Source of the DNA: Frigidibacter sp.
GTDB lineage: Bacteria; Pseudomonadota; Alphaproteobacteria; Rhodobacterales; Rhodobacteraceae
Direction of reading: 5' to 3'
Length of the DNA: 64,000 nt
Assembly: GCF_030695035.1 (NCBI RefSeq)
Contig: NZ_JAUYTT010000012.1
Location: forward strand, 372,001 to 436,000
Part shown: piece after piece, positions 30,004 to 38,385 of the stretch
How positions within the stretch are numbered: the stretch's first letter is position 1
How the letters are laid out: every line of letters starts with the position of its first letter
Notes under the pieces: generated by a model
The model's database searches: none
The model's input: only the letters and a program-made list of their open reading frames with translations
Told to the model about the DNA's origin: nothing
Program-made: the position numbers and the translations under genes

Positions 30004-31377
30004 CTACAGGCGTGACACAACCGGGGCAGCGCGCCCCGGCTGTCGCGGCTCTGGCACGGCGGCTGCCGCAAGGCAGGTCTCCAGCCGCGCGAAGCTGGCA
30101 TCCACCCCGCCCTCCCCATCCTCGGCCAGAAACCCGTCCAGCGCCGGCCAAACCCGGATGGCGGCGTCGATCAGCGCATCGCTGCCGGTGGCATAAAGCC
30201 CCGCCTGGATCATCATCTCGGCCCGGTCATAGGCCCCCAGCAGGCGGCGCGCCTCGGCGATCAGTCGGTTCTCCTCGGCGCTGGCGGCTGCGGGCAGCGA
30301 GCGCGAGACCGAGCGCAGCAGGTCGATCGCCGGAAAGCGGCCGCGCTCGGCGATAGCACGGTCCAGCACGACATGTCCGTCGAGCACGCCGCGCAGGATG
30401 TCGGCCACCGGCTCCTCCATGTCGGAGCCCGCGACCAGCACCGAGAAGACGGCGGTGATATCGCCCGATCCCTCGCGCCCCGGCCCCGCCCGTTCCGCGA
30501 GGGACATGATCTGATGCGAGGTGGAGGGCGGGAAGCCGCGCAGGGTGGCGGGCTCGCCGGCGGCGAGCGCGACCTCTCGGTGTGCCTCGGCAAAGCGGGT
30601 GATACTGTCGGCGAGCAGCAGCACATGGCGACCCTCGTCGCGGAAATGCTCGGCGACCGCCATCGCGGCCCAAGCACAGCGGCGGCGCACCAGCGGCGAC
30701 TGGTCGGAGGTGGCGGCGACGATCACCGAGCGCGCCATCCCCTCGGGGCCAAGCACGGTTTCCACGAACTCCCGCAGCTCGCGCCCGCGCTCGCCGACCA
30801 GCGCGATCACCACCACATCGGCGGCGACCCCGCGCGCGAACTTGCCCAGAAGCGAGGATTTTCCCACGCCAGAGCCCGCAAACAGCCCGATCCGCTGGCC
30901 GCGCACCAGCGGCAGCAGCGTGTCGAAAACCGCGACGCCGGTCGGCAGCCGCGGCCCCAGCCGCCCGCGCTGCGCGGCAGGGGGCGGGCCGGCGGGGAGC
31001 GGGCGTTCCACCGGGCCGCGGCGCAGCGACCGCCCGTCCAGCGGCAGGCCCGCCGGATCGACGATGCGGCCGATCCAGTCCGCGCACGGCGCGATACCGC
31101 CCTGCCCCGTCAGCTCCACCGCGTCATCGAGCCCAATGCCATCCGGTGCGCCATCGGGCAGCACCGTCACCGCCTCGGGGGCCAGCGCCAGCACCTCGCC
31201 GGCCAGTATCCGGCCGCTGGCGCAGAGGATCCGCACCCCGTCTCCTTGCGTCGCGTGAGGGCCGAGGCCGCGGACCAGAACCGTCCCGCGCCCGACCGCC
31301 GCTACCCGCCCTACGGGGCGGACCTGCGCCACCGCCGCGATCTGCGCGCAAAGCCGTTCAAGTTCCGCGAATGCCAT
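30004..31377 (-). CDS. fliI: flagellum-specific ATPase FliI
   Basis: FliI is the hexameric ATPase of the flagellar export apparatus. The 457-residue protein has the F1-type fold with Walker A AGSGVGKSS near residue 167, the GERGRELREFVE loop, Walker B VLLLADSITR, and PSTSHQIMSLAERAG. It is a single minus-strand gene facing the flgB operon; the 81-bp gap carries a CtrA-like site. The probable partners are FliH (47947-48543) and the FliJ-like protein (36129-36515). Confidence 0.95.
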   Translation of the reverse strand: MAFAELERLCAQIAAVAQVRPVGRVAAVGRGTVLVRGLGPHATQGDGVRILCASGRILAGEVLALAPEAVTVLPDGAPDGIGLDDAVELTGQGGIAPCADWIGRIVDPAGLPLDGRSLRRGPVERPLPAGPPPAAQRGRLGPRLPTGVAVFDTLLPLVRGQRIGLFAGSGVGKSSLLGKFARGVAADVVVIALVGERGRELREFVETVLGPEGMARSVIVAATSDQSPLVRRRCAWAAMAVAEHFRDEGRHVLLLADSITRFAEAHREVALAAGEPATLRGFPPSTSHQIMSLAERAGPGREGSGDITAVFSVLVAGSDMEEPVADILRGVLDGHVVLDRAIAERGRFPAIDLLRSVSRSLPAAASAEENRLIAEARRLLGAYDRAEMMIQAGLYATGSDALIDAAIRVWPALDGFLAEDGEGGVDASFARLETCLAAAAVPEPRQPGRAAPVVSRL

Positions 31378-31422
31378 CCCGTCCTCGCTTTGTTCATGAA
31401 AGGTTTTCTAAACGAATCGGAG

Positions 31423-31437
31423 TTAAGGCTTGATTGA
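31423..31437. promoter_or_regulatory. CtrA-like site between fliI and flgB
   Basis: TTAA-GGCTTGA-TTGA is one base from the CtrA consensus TTAA-N7-TTAA. It lies 22-46 bp from the divergent fliI and flgB starts and is the best of three such sites in the cluster. Confidence 0.45.
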
Positions 31438-31458
31438 AAGCTCGGAGGAGAAGCCCCG

Positions 31459-31842
31459 ATGTTCCAACAGCCCGAGATCATGCGCATGGCGCAGGCGATG
31501 GCGCAGCATGCCGCGCAGCGGCAGAACGCGGTGGCGCAGAACGTCGCCAATGCCGATACGCCGGGCTATGCCGCCCGTGATCTTGCGCCCTTTGCCGAAA
31601 CCTATGCGGCCGAAGGCATGGCCCTGCGCCAGACCCGCACGGGGCATCTGGGCGCAGAAGACAGCCCCGCCGCAGCCATGATCCCGCGCGAGGCTCCCGG
31701 CAATCGCTCGCCCAACGGCAACTCTGTCTCGCTGGAGAGCGAGATGGTGAAGTCGGTGGAGGTGAAGCGGCAGCATGATCTGGCGCTGACGCTCTACAAG
31801 ACCTCGCTCGGGGTGCTGCGCACCTCGCTTGGCCGTCGCTGA
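31459..31842 (+). CDS. flgB: flagellar basal-body rod protein FlgB
   Basis: FlgB forms the proximal rod next to FliE. The 127-residue protein keeps the rod motif NVANADTPGYAARD near residue 28 and the C-terminal helix. It opens a nine-gene plus-strand unit (flgB-flgC-fliE-fliQ-flgF-flgG-flgA-flgH-fliL-like). AGGAG precedes the start. Confidence 0.95.
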   Translation: MFQQPEIMRMAQAMAQHAAQRQNAVAQNVANADTPGYAARDLAPFAETYAAEGMALRQTRTGHLGAEDSPAAAMIPREAPGNRSPNGNSVSLESEMVKSVEVKRQHDLALTLYKTSLGVLRTSLGRR

Positions 31843-31853
31843 GGGGGGTCGGG

Positions 31854-32246
31854 ATGAGTGATTTCAGCAATGCCCTCGCGCTTTCGGCCAGCGGAATGCA
31901 GGCCCAGGCGATGCGCCTGCGCCATGTGTCCGAGAATATCGCCAATACCGACACCCCCGGCTACCACCGCAAGACCGCCCCTTTCGAGGAGCAGGTCGAG
32001 GGCGGGCGCCGCACCGGGCTGGTGACTCTGGGGCCGGTCGATCTGGACCGGTCAGAGCTGGCGCGGATTTACGACCCCGGCCACCCGCTGGCCGATGAGA
32101 ACGGCTATCACGACGGCTCGAATGTCGATCTGGTGGTCGAAATCGCTGACGCGCGCGAAGCGCAGCGCAGCTACGAGGCGAATCTCAGGATGTTCGATCA
32201 GGCCCGGCAAATGTCGGCAAGCCTGCTCGATCTCCTGCGCCGATAG
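31854..32246 (+). CDS. flgC: flagellar basal-body rod protein FlgC
   Basis: FlgC is a proximal rod protein. In 130 residues it has the family N-terminus with ENIANTDTPGYHRKT and a C-terminal region (NVDLVVEIADAREAQRSYEA) typical of rod proteins. It lies 11 bp after flgB. Confidence 0.95.
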   Translation: MSDFSNALALSASGMQAQAMRLRHVSENIANTDTPGYHRKTAPFEEQVEGGRRTGLVTLGPVDLDRSELARIYDPGHPLADENGYHDGSNVDLVVEIADAREAQRSYEANLRMFDQARQMSASLLDLLRR

Positions 32247-32264
32247 GGCAAGGAGGGATCCAGA

Positions 32265-32561
32265 ATGGACGTGAGAACCTCTTTCGCCGCGCAGACCTAT
32301 GCGCAGTCCCGTCCGGCCACGGCTCCGCAGCCGGGGCCGGCGGGTTCTGCGGTCGAGGGCGGGTTTGCGGGCTATGCCAAGGATTTTGCCGCAACGCTGA
32401 AGGCCGGCGAGGATACCGCCCGAGCCGCGATGACGGGCGGCGCCGATCCCCATGCGCTGGTACAGGCGCTGGCCGCGACCGAGCTTGCCGTGGAAACCGC
32501 GGTGACGCTGCGCGACAAGGTGGTCGAGGCCTATCAGGAGATCCTGAGGATGCCGGTATGA
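32265..32561 (+). CDS. fliE: flagellar hook-basal body complex protein FliE
   Basis: FliE joins the MS ring to the rod. The 98-residue protein has a variable start and the conserved end VETAVTLRDKVVEAYQEILR. It lies after flgC in the usual order and overlaps fliQ by ATGA. Confidence 0.92.
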   Translation: MDVRTSFAAQTYAQSRPATAPQPGPAGSAVEGGFAGYAKDFAATLKAGEDTARAAMTGGADPHALVQALAATELAVETAVTLRDKVVEAYQEILRMPV

Positions 32562-32830
32562 CGATGGATGACGCCGTCTTCTTCGACACGCTGCGCCAGG
32601 GGTTGTGGATCGCGGTGATCATCTCGGCCCCGCTGCTGGCGGTGGCACTGGTTGCGGGCATCGCGGTGGGCCTCTTCCAGGCGCTGACCTCGATCCAGGA
32701 AATGACGCTGACCTTCGTGCCCAAGGTCGGGCTGATGCTGGCGGTGTTCTGGGTGTCGATGTCGTTCATGTCCGAGGCGCTGGTGTCGTTTTTTACCACA
32801 CGCCTGATCCCGATGATCGCGGGGGGCTGA
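32558..32830 (+). CDS. fliQ: flagellar export gate protein FliQ
   Basis: FliQ is a two-helix membrane subunit of the FliPQR export gate. The 90 residues contain both hydrophobic helices and the conserved link GLFQALTSIQEMTLTFVPK. FliP (48811) and FliR (37606) are encoded elsewhere in the cluster, so the gate genes are split over three transcripts. Confidence 0.95.
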   Translation: MTMDDAVFFDTLRQGLWIAVIISAPLLAVALVAGIAVGLFQALTSIQEMTLTFVPKVGLMLAVFWVSMSFMSEALVSFFTTRLIPMIAGG

Positions 32831-32833
32831 GCG

Positions 32834-33550
32834 ATGGATAACGCGGGCTACACCACGCTGAGCCGCCAGTCGGGCCTGCTGGCCGAGATGCAGGCGGTGG
32901 CGAACAATATCGCCAACCTCTCCACCACCGGCTTTCGCAAGGAGGGGGTGATCTTCGCCGAACATGTCGCGGCGCTGGATGGCGATGAGCCCTCGCTGTC
33001 GATGGCCCATGCCAGCGCCCGGATCGTGGACCTCCAACAGGGCCCGCTGACCAAAACGGGGGGCAGCTTCGATTTCGCCATCGAAGGGGACGGGTTCTTC
33101 CTGATCGAAACGCCCGAGGGCAACCAGCTGACCCGCGCCGGCAGCTTCACCCCCTCGGCCGAGGGCGAGCTGGTGACCCCCGATGGCCACCGTCTGCTCG
33201 ATGCCGGGGCCGCGCCGGTCTTCGTGCCGCCGGGCGCGGGCGCGGTGGCGCTGGCCGCCGATGGCACGCTGTCGGCGGATGGCGCGCCGGTCGCGCAGAT
33301 CGGCCTGTTTGTTCCCGCCGACCCGAACGGGTTGCGGCACCGCGGCGGCACGAGGTTCGACGTCGAGGCGGGGGTGGAGCCGCTGGAGGGCGCCGTGATC
33401 CTGCAGGGCTATGTCGAGAATTCCAACGTGAACCCGGTCAAGGAGATCGCCCGCATGATCGAGGTGCAGCGCGCCTATGAGCTTGGCCAGACCTTCCTTG
33501 ACCGAGAGGACGAACGCATCCGCGGCGTCATCTCCGCCCTCAGCCGCTAG
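32834..33550 (+). CDS. flgF: flagellar basal-body rod protein FlgF
   Basis: FlgF is a proximal rod protein. The 238-residue protein has NNIANLSTTGFRKEG, the DFAIEGDGFFLIETPEG core and the C-terminal NVNPVKEIARMIEVQRAYE. It follows fliQ by 3 bp and precedes flgG by 8 bp. Confidence 0.95.
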   Translation: MDNAGYTTLSRQSGLLAEMQAVANNIANLSTTGFRKEGVIFAEHVAALDGDEPSLSMAHASARIVDLQQGPLTKTGGSFDFAIEGDGFFLIETPEGNQLTRAGSFTPSAEGELVTPDGHRLLDAGAAPVFVPPGAGAVALAADGTLSADGAPVAQIGLFVPADPNGLRHRGGTRFDVEAGVEPLEGAVILQGYVENSNVNPVKEIARMIEVQRAYELGQTFLDREDERIRGVISALSR

Positions 33551-33558
33551 GAGCCCTC

Positions 33559-34344
33559 ATGCGCGCCCTTCAGATCGCCGCCACCGGCATGAGCGCCCAG
33601 CAGATGCGGGTCGAGGTGATCTCGAACAACCTCGCCAACATGTCCACCACCGGCTACAACGCCCGCCGCGCCGAGTTTGCCGACCTGCATTACCAGCAGG
33701 CGGCGCGCCCCGGCACGATCAACGCCACCGATGGCACGGTGCTGCCCACCGGGGTGCAGCTTGGCCTTGGCGTGCGGGCGGCGGCGGTGTCGGTCAATAT
33801 CGCGCAGGGCTCGCTGTCGCAAAGCGGCGGCGATCTCGATGTCGCCATCGAGGGTGCGGGCTATCTCGAGGTGACGCTGCCCTCGGGGGCCTCGGGCTAT
33901 ACCCGCGATGGCGGGCTGAAACGTTCACCAGACGGGCTGATCGTCACCTCTGACGGGTATGAGGTGGTGCCGGGCATCACCATCCCCGCCGATGCCCGCT
34001 CGCTGTCGATCAATGCCGCGGGCGAGGTCTATGCCTATTTCAACGACCGGATCGAGCCAGAGCTGCTGGGGCAATTCACCCTCGCCGGGTTCACGAATGA
34101 AAAGGGGCTGGAGGCGATCGGCTCCAACCTCTTTCTGGAGACCGCCGCCTCTGGCCCCGCGCTGGTCTCGTCCCCGGGCGAGGACGGGCTCGGCACCCTG
34201 CGCCAGGGCTATCTGGAGGACAGCTCCGTCGATGCCGTGCGCGAGATCACCGAACTAATCGAGGCGCAGCGCGGCTATGAGCTGAACGCCAAGGTCATCA
34301 CTGCCGCCGACCAGATGCTCGGCGCCACCGCGCAGGTGCGCTGA
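33559..34344 (+). CDS. flgG: flagellar distal rod protein FlgG
   Basis: FlgG forms the distal rod. The 261 residues match the family length and motifs (IAATGMSAQQMRVEVISNNL at the start, VAIEGAGYLEV, and SSVDAVREITELIEAQRGYE at the end). The stop shares one base with the flgA start (TGATG). Confidence 0.96.
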   Translation: MRALQIAATGMSAQQMRVEVISNNLANMSTTGYNARRAEFADLHYQQAARPGTINATDGTVLPTGVQLGLGVRAAAVSVNIAQGSLSQSGGDLDVAIEGAGYLEVTLPSGASGYTRDGGLKRSPDGLIVTSDGYEVVPGITIPADARSLSINAAGEVYAYFNDRIEPELLGQFTLAGFTNEKGLEAIGSNLFLETAASGPALVSSPGEDGLGTLRQGYLEDSSVDAVREITELIEAQRGYELNAKVITAADQMLGATAQVR

Positions 34345-34775
34345 TGTTCGGGCGCGAGATCTGGCTGCTGATCGTGGCGCTGCTGATGCTGGCGACCAGC
34401 GCTCGGGCCGAGATGCTGGTTGCCGCCCGCACCATCCGCGCGCAGGCGCTGATCACCCCCGCCGATCTGGCATGGGCCGAGGGCATGATGCCAGATGCCA
34501 TCGCCGACCCAGCGGAGGTGCTGGGGCAAGAGGCGCGGGTCGCGATCTATGCCGGCCGGCCGATCCTGGCAGGCGATATCGGCCCGCCGGCGCTGGTCGA
34601 GCGCAACCAGACGGTGACACTGGTCTATCGCCGCGGCGCGCTGACCATCCTCGCCGAAGGCCGCGCCCTCGGCCGCGGCGGCGCGGGCGACAGCCTGCGC
34701 GCCATGAACATCGCCTCGCGCACCACCATCACCGGCCGCGTGGCCGCCGATGGCACCGTGCATGTGGGCTCCTGA
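34344..34775 (+). CDS. flgA: flagellar P-ring assembly chaperone FlgA
   Basis: FlgA is a periplasmic chaperone for the P-ring protein FlgI. The 143-residue protein has a signal peptide (hydrophobic residues 7-18, cleavage near SARA) and a SAF domain (ARTIRAQALITPADL). FlgI is not in the window. Confidence 0.92.
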   Translation: MFGREIWLLIVALLMLATSARAEMLVAARTIRAQALITPADLAWAEGMMPDAIADPAEVLGQEARVAIYAGRPILAGDIGPPALVERNQTVTLVYRRGALTILAEGRALGRGGAGDSLRAMNIASRTTITGRVAADGTVHVGS

Positions 34776-34778
34776 CAG

Positions 34779-35516
34779 ATGAGGACGATGATGCGCCTGA
34801 CCCCTGCCCTGCTGCTGCTTGCCGCGCTACCCGCCTGCGCGCGGCTGGAAAATGTCGGCCGCGCGCCGGATTTCACCCCACTGGAGGGCAGCGGCGAGTA
34901 TTACGCCATGTCCGGCAACAACTTCCCCGAGGTGACCGACCGGCCGATGCCGGCGGATGGCGCCTCGCTCTGGTCCGGCACCCGCGAGTCGCTTCTGGGT
35001 GACCGGCGCGCCATGCAGCGCGGCGATATCCTGACCGTGGTAATCGAGATCGACGATCAGGCGCAGATCACCAATTCGACCGACCGCAGCCGCAGCGCCT
35101 CGGAGGAGATGGGGTTGCCCAGCCTCCTCGGCATCCCGCAGCGGCTGGACCCGCTGCTGCCAGAGGGCGCGACCCTGGCCGATGCCGTCTCCGGCGGCAG
35201 CAGCTCCAGCTATCAGGGCGACGGGTCGGTCAGCCGCCAGGAAAAGCTCACGCTGCGCGTGGCCGCGACCATCACCGAGCGGATGCCGAACGGGGTGCTG
35301 CGGGTGCAGGGCAGCCAGGAGGTGCGGGTGAACAATGAGATCCGCGAGCTGCTGGTTGCCGGCTTCGTGCGGCCCGAGGATATCTCGCGCCAGAACGAGG
35401 TGACCTATGACAAGATCGCCGGGGCGCGCATTTCCTATGGCGGGCGCGGCCAGATCACCGATGTGCAGCAACCCCGCTATGGACAGCAGGTCGCCGATAT
35501 CCTGCTGCCGATGTAG
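34779..35516 (+). CDS. flgH: flagellar L-ring lipoprotein FlgH
   Basis: FlgH builds the outer-membrane L ring. The 245-residue protein has a lipoprotein signal ending LPAC (Cys20) and the conserved core MQRGDILTVVIEIDDQAQ and ISYGGRGQITDVQQPRYGQQ. A start at 34788 or 34791 is better placed behind GAGGAC and would remove 3-4 residues. Confidence 0.95.
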   Translation: MRTMMRLTPALLLLAALPACARLENVGRAPDFTPLEGSGEYYAMSGNNFPEVTDRPMPADGASLWSGTRESLLGDRRAMQRGDILTVVIEIDDQAQITNSTDRSRSASEEMGLPSLLGIPQRLDPLLPEGATLADAVSGGSSSSYQGDGSVSRQEKLTLRVAATITERMPNGVLRVQGSQEVRVNNEIRELLVAGFVRPEDISRQNEVTYDKIAGARISYGGRGQITDVQQPRYGQQVADILLPM

Positions 35517-35519
35517 GCG

Positions 35520-36011
35520 ATGCTGCGCAAGCTGCTGCCGATCTTGCTGGCGCTTTTCGGCCTCGGTGCCGGCCTTGGCGCCGGGATCGCCCTGAAGCCC
35601 GAGCCGGACCCGCATGCCGCCGAAGACGTCTGCGCCCCACCGGCGACGGCAGAAACTGCCGCCAAGGCCGAGGGCGAAGAGGCCCCTAGCCGCGACTATG
35701 TGAAGATGAACAACCAATTCGTGGTGCCAGTCGTCGAAGGTGGCCGGGTCACTGCGCTGGTGATCCTGTCGATCAGCCTCGAGGTGCAGCTCGCCACCGG
35801 CGAGCTGGTCTATCAGCGCGAGCCCAAGCTGCGCGACGGCTTCTTGCAGGTGCTGTTCGACCACGCCAATGCCGGCGGCTTCCGCGGCGCCTTCACCGAG
35901 GCGAACAACATGACCGTGCTGCGGCACGCCCTGCTGGAGGTCGCGCAAAAGTCCCTCGGGCCGATCGTCAGTGACGTTCTGATCGTCGATATCGTGCGGC
36001 AGGACAGCTGA
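35520..36011 (+). CDS. FliL-like flagellar protein (first of two FliL paralogues)
   Basis: The 163-residue protein has one N-terminal membrane helix (about residues 4-24), a Pro/Glu-rich linker, and a periplasmic domain (NNQFVVPVVEGGRVTALVIL) similar to FliL, a stator-associated ring protein. It closes the flgB operon. A more typical FliL gene lies in the motor block at 45726-46202, so this copy may have a separate role, possibly near the L/P rings or rod. Confidence 0.72.
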   Translation: MLRKLLPILLALFGLGAGLGAGIALKPEPDPHAAEDVCAPPATAETAAKAEGEEAPSRDYVKMNNQFVVPVVEGGRVTALVILSISLEVQLATGELVYQREPKLRDGFLQVLFDHANAGGFRGAFTEANNMTVLRHALLEVAQKSLGPIVSDVLIVDIVRQDS

Positions 36012-36120
36012 GGGCCGTGCCAAGACAGCCGGGACGGCCCGCGAGCGCCTTCTAGCCGCGCGCTGAACAGCCAGGTGCCCGGGGCCAATGCGGCTGCCAA
36101 AGGAGGGGCTGATCAGCCCC
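36012..36120. terminator. Two inverted repeats between convergent flagellar operons
   Basis: GGGCCGT/ACGGCCC (36012-36040) starts right after the FliL-like stop, and GGGGCTGATCAGCCCC (36105-36120) is a perfect 16-bp palindrome 8 bp beyond the FliJ-like stop. Each is placed to end one of the two convergent transcripts. Confidence 0.5.
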
Positions 36121-36128
36121 CGCGCGGT

Positions 36129-36515
36129 TCAACCCTGTTGCCGCGCGATCCGCTGACGCAGGCGCTCTGCCCGCTGCGCGGCCGCCAACTGGTCCAGCAC
36201 ATCGCGCCGACCCTGAGCTGTTGCGGCAGCAGCGCGCGCCTCCAGCCAGGCGGCGGTTTCCCGAGCGAGTTCGGGGTTGAGCGCTTCCTTGCGGGCCCGG
36301 ATCCAGTCCTGGAACTGTTCGGCGCAGCCCTGCAGCGCCGGCGAGCCATCGCTGCGCGCTGCTTCCTGCGCCTCGGCTTGCGCGGCAGTCAGCTGCGCCA
36401 GCGCCGCCAGCGTCACCGAGCGCGCCACTCCGGCATCGCGCAGAACCTGCAGCCGCCGGTCACGCTCCAGCGCCGCAAGCCGGGCGAGGGCCGCCAGATC
36501 CTCGGCGCGGCTCAT
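36129..36515 (-). CDS. FliJ-like flagellar protein
   Basis: This 128-residue, highly charged, Ala/Arg/Glu-rich protein is predicted to be one long coiled-coil (heptads through LARLAALERDRRLQVLRDAG and AAWLEARAAAATAQGRRDVL), as in FliJ, the stalk of the export ATPase. Sequence similarity alone would not prove this. Position after flhB with an ATGA overlap supports an export role. ATG 36515 is chosen over a long upstream frame that only mirrors flhB. Confidence 0.6.
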   Translation of the reverse strand: MSRAEDLAALARLAALERDRRLQVLRDAGVARSVTLAALAQLTAAQAEAQEAARSDGSPALQGCAEQFQDWIRARKEALNPELARETAAWLEARAAAATAQGRRDVLDQLAAAQRAERLRQRIARQQG

Positions 36516-37609
36516 CCGCCGCTCCCGCCCCATCGGTCGCGCGCGCGGCGGCGCATCGCCTCGGCAAAGCGGATCGCGGCGGCGACGGCCTTGTACTGGT
36601 CGGGCCGGATTTCGCGCCCGATCCCGACCGTGGCGTAGAGCGCGCGGGCGGTCGGTGGATCGGAATGCAGGGGCACACCGGCCTCGGCTGCGGCCGCCCG
36701 GATCCGTGCCGCGATCTCGTCCACGCCCTTGCCCACGCAGACCGGCGCCCGGCCGCTTCCGCGCTCCCATTTCAGCGCCACGGCAAAATGGGTGGGGTTG
36801 ACGATCACCACATCGGCGCGGGCGACATCGGCGAGCATCCGGTTCATCGCGATCTCGCGGCCGCGCTGTCGGCGACGGCCCTTCATATGCGGATCGCCCT
36901 CGCTGGCTTTGTACTCCTCGATCACCTCCTGCCGGGTCATCCGCAGGCGCCGCATCCGCTCCGCCTGTTGCCACAGGATATCGGCGAGCCCCATCACCAG
37001 CGCGATTCCCAGCACCAGCACCAGAAAATCGACCAGCAGATCGGCCAGCAGCGCCCCCGACATCGCCGCGGGCAGGTTCTGCGCGGTGAGGATCGCCGGC
37101 ATCCGGCTGGCCAAAAACAGGCCAAGCAGCACCGAAACCAGCGCCAGTTTGGCAAAGTTCTTGGCAAATTCGAACAATCCCGCGCGCCCGAACTTCTGCG
37201 TGGCATTACCAAGCGGCGAGATGCGCTTGAGGTCGGGCATCAACTTCTCGGGCGCGAAGACGATACCGCGCAGCGCCAGCAGCAGCGCCAGCACCGCCAG
37301 CATCGGCGCCGCGAGCCAGGGCAATGCCGCAAGGCCAACGCTGGCGATCAGGCCTCCAACCGGGCCCGCCTCCCCCGCCACAAGCAGGGGCGCCAGCCGG
37401 TCGGCCTGCCCCAGCAGCACCATCCCGGTGTCACCCAAGGCGGTCACCGTCGCGCCGCCGAGGGTCACGGCGGTGAGAAGGATGCCGGCATAGCCCGCAG
37501 CCACATTGAGCTCCGGCGCGCGCAGGATGTCGCCGCGGCGGCGGGCATCGTCCAGCCGCTTCTGCGTTGGCTCGTGGTCCTTTTCGCCATCGTCCGGCGC
37601 CTCGCTCAT
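36512..37609 (-). CDS. flhB: flagellar export switch protein FlhB
   Basis: FlhB controls substrate switching from hook to filament. The 365-residue protein has four membrane helices and a cytoplasmic domain with the autocleavage motif NPTH at about residue 271 (VIVNPTHFAVALKWE). The N-terminal KTEKPT-like region reads EPTQKRLDDARRRGDI. ATG 37609 overlaps the fliR stop by ATGA. Confidence 0.95.
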   Translation of the reverse strand: MSEAPDDGEKDHEPTQKRLDDARRRGDILRAPELNVAAGYAGILLTAVTLGGATVTALGDTGMVLLGQADRLAPLLVAGEAGPVGGLIASVGLAALPWLAAPMLAVLALLLALRGIVFAPEKLMPDLKRISPLGNATQKFGRAGLFEFAKNFAKLALVSVLLGLFLASRMPAILTAQNLPAAMSGALLADLLVDFLVLVLGIALVMGLADILWQQAERMRRLRMTRQEVIEEYKASEGDPHMKGRRRQRGREIAMNRMLADVARADVVIVNPTHFAVALKWERGSGRAPVCVGKGVDEIAARIRAAAAEAGVPLHSDPPTARALYATVGIGREIRPDQYKAVAAAIRFAEAMRRRARDRWGGSGG

Positions 37610-38385
37610 GGCGGCACGTCGAACGGCGCCGCGAGGAAGGCCTGGAACTGCAGCTGCCACAGCGCCAGTGCCGAGGGCAGCGCCAGTGCCAGCAGCACCA
37701 GCCCGCCGGCGGTCAGGGCCGGGGCGCCGACGAAAGCGACCATTAGCTGCGGCATCGCGCGGTTGATGACGCCAAGCGCGACGTTGTAGATCAGCGAGGC
37801 GATCACGAAGGGCGCCGCCAGCGAGAAGGCCAGCGCAAAGGACCGCGCCACATTGCCGAGGCCCCAACCGAGGATATCGGCCGCGGACGGGAAGCCTCCC
37901 GCCGGCAGCGCCTGATAGGACAGGATCAGCGCCTCGGCCAGCCGCACATGCAGCCCGGCCATCACCGCCAGGGCAAGGCCCCCCACCGTCAGCAGATGGC
38001 CCATCGCCGCCTGCGGCTCCACGCCCGAGCCCGCGAAAAGCTGCGAGAGCGAGGTGGCCTGCGCGGCGATCGCCCCTGCCATCTGCAGGACCAGCACGAA
38101 GAGCCGCAGCACGAGGCCAAAGGCCAGCCCCGCCAGCGTCTCGGTCAGCAGATAGGGCGCGATCAGGCGGCCATTGGCAACTACGGGCTGCACCTCGGCC
38201 GCGACCGCGGGGAAGACCACGGCGGTGAAGGCCAGCGCCATCGCGAGCCGCACCCTTTGCGGCAGCGTCTGCTCGCCAAAGGCCGGCAGCGCCGCCATCG
38301 CCGCACCCACGCGCAGGAAGACGATGAACGCTGCGAACAGACCATCCGCCGCCAGATCCAGCAGCGGCTGCAGCAGCCCGGTCAT
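37606..38385 (-). CDS. fliR: flagellar export gate protein FliR
   Basis: FliR is a polytopic subunit of the export gate. The 259 residues are mostly hydrophobic helices with family segments FIVFLRVGAAMAALPAFGEQ and LPQRVRLAMALAFT. It overlaps flhA and flhB by ATGA on each side. Confidence 0.95.
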   Translation of the reverse strand: MTGLLQPLLDLAADGLFAAFIVFLRVGAAMAALPAFGEQTLPQRVRLAMALAFTAVVFPAVAAEVQPVVANGRLIAPYLLTETLAGLAFGLVLRLFVLVLQMAGAIAAQATSLSQLFAGSGVEPQAAMGHLLTVGGLALAVMAGLHVRLAEALILSYQALPAGGFPSAADILGWGLGNVARSFALAFSLAAPFVIASLIYNVALGVINRAMPQLMVAFVGAPALTAGGLVLLALALPSALALWQLQFQAFLAAPFDVPP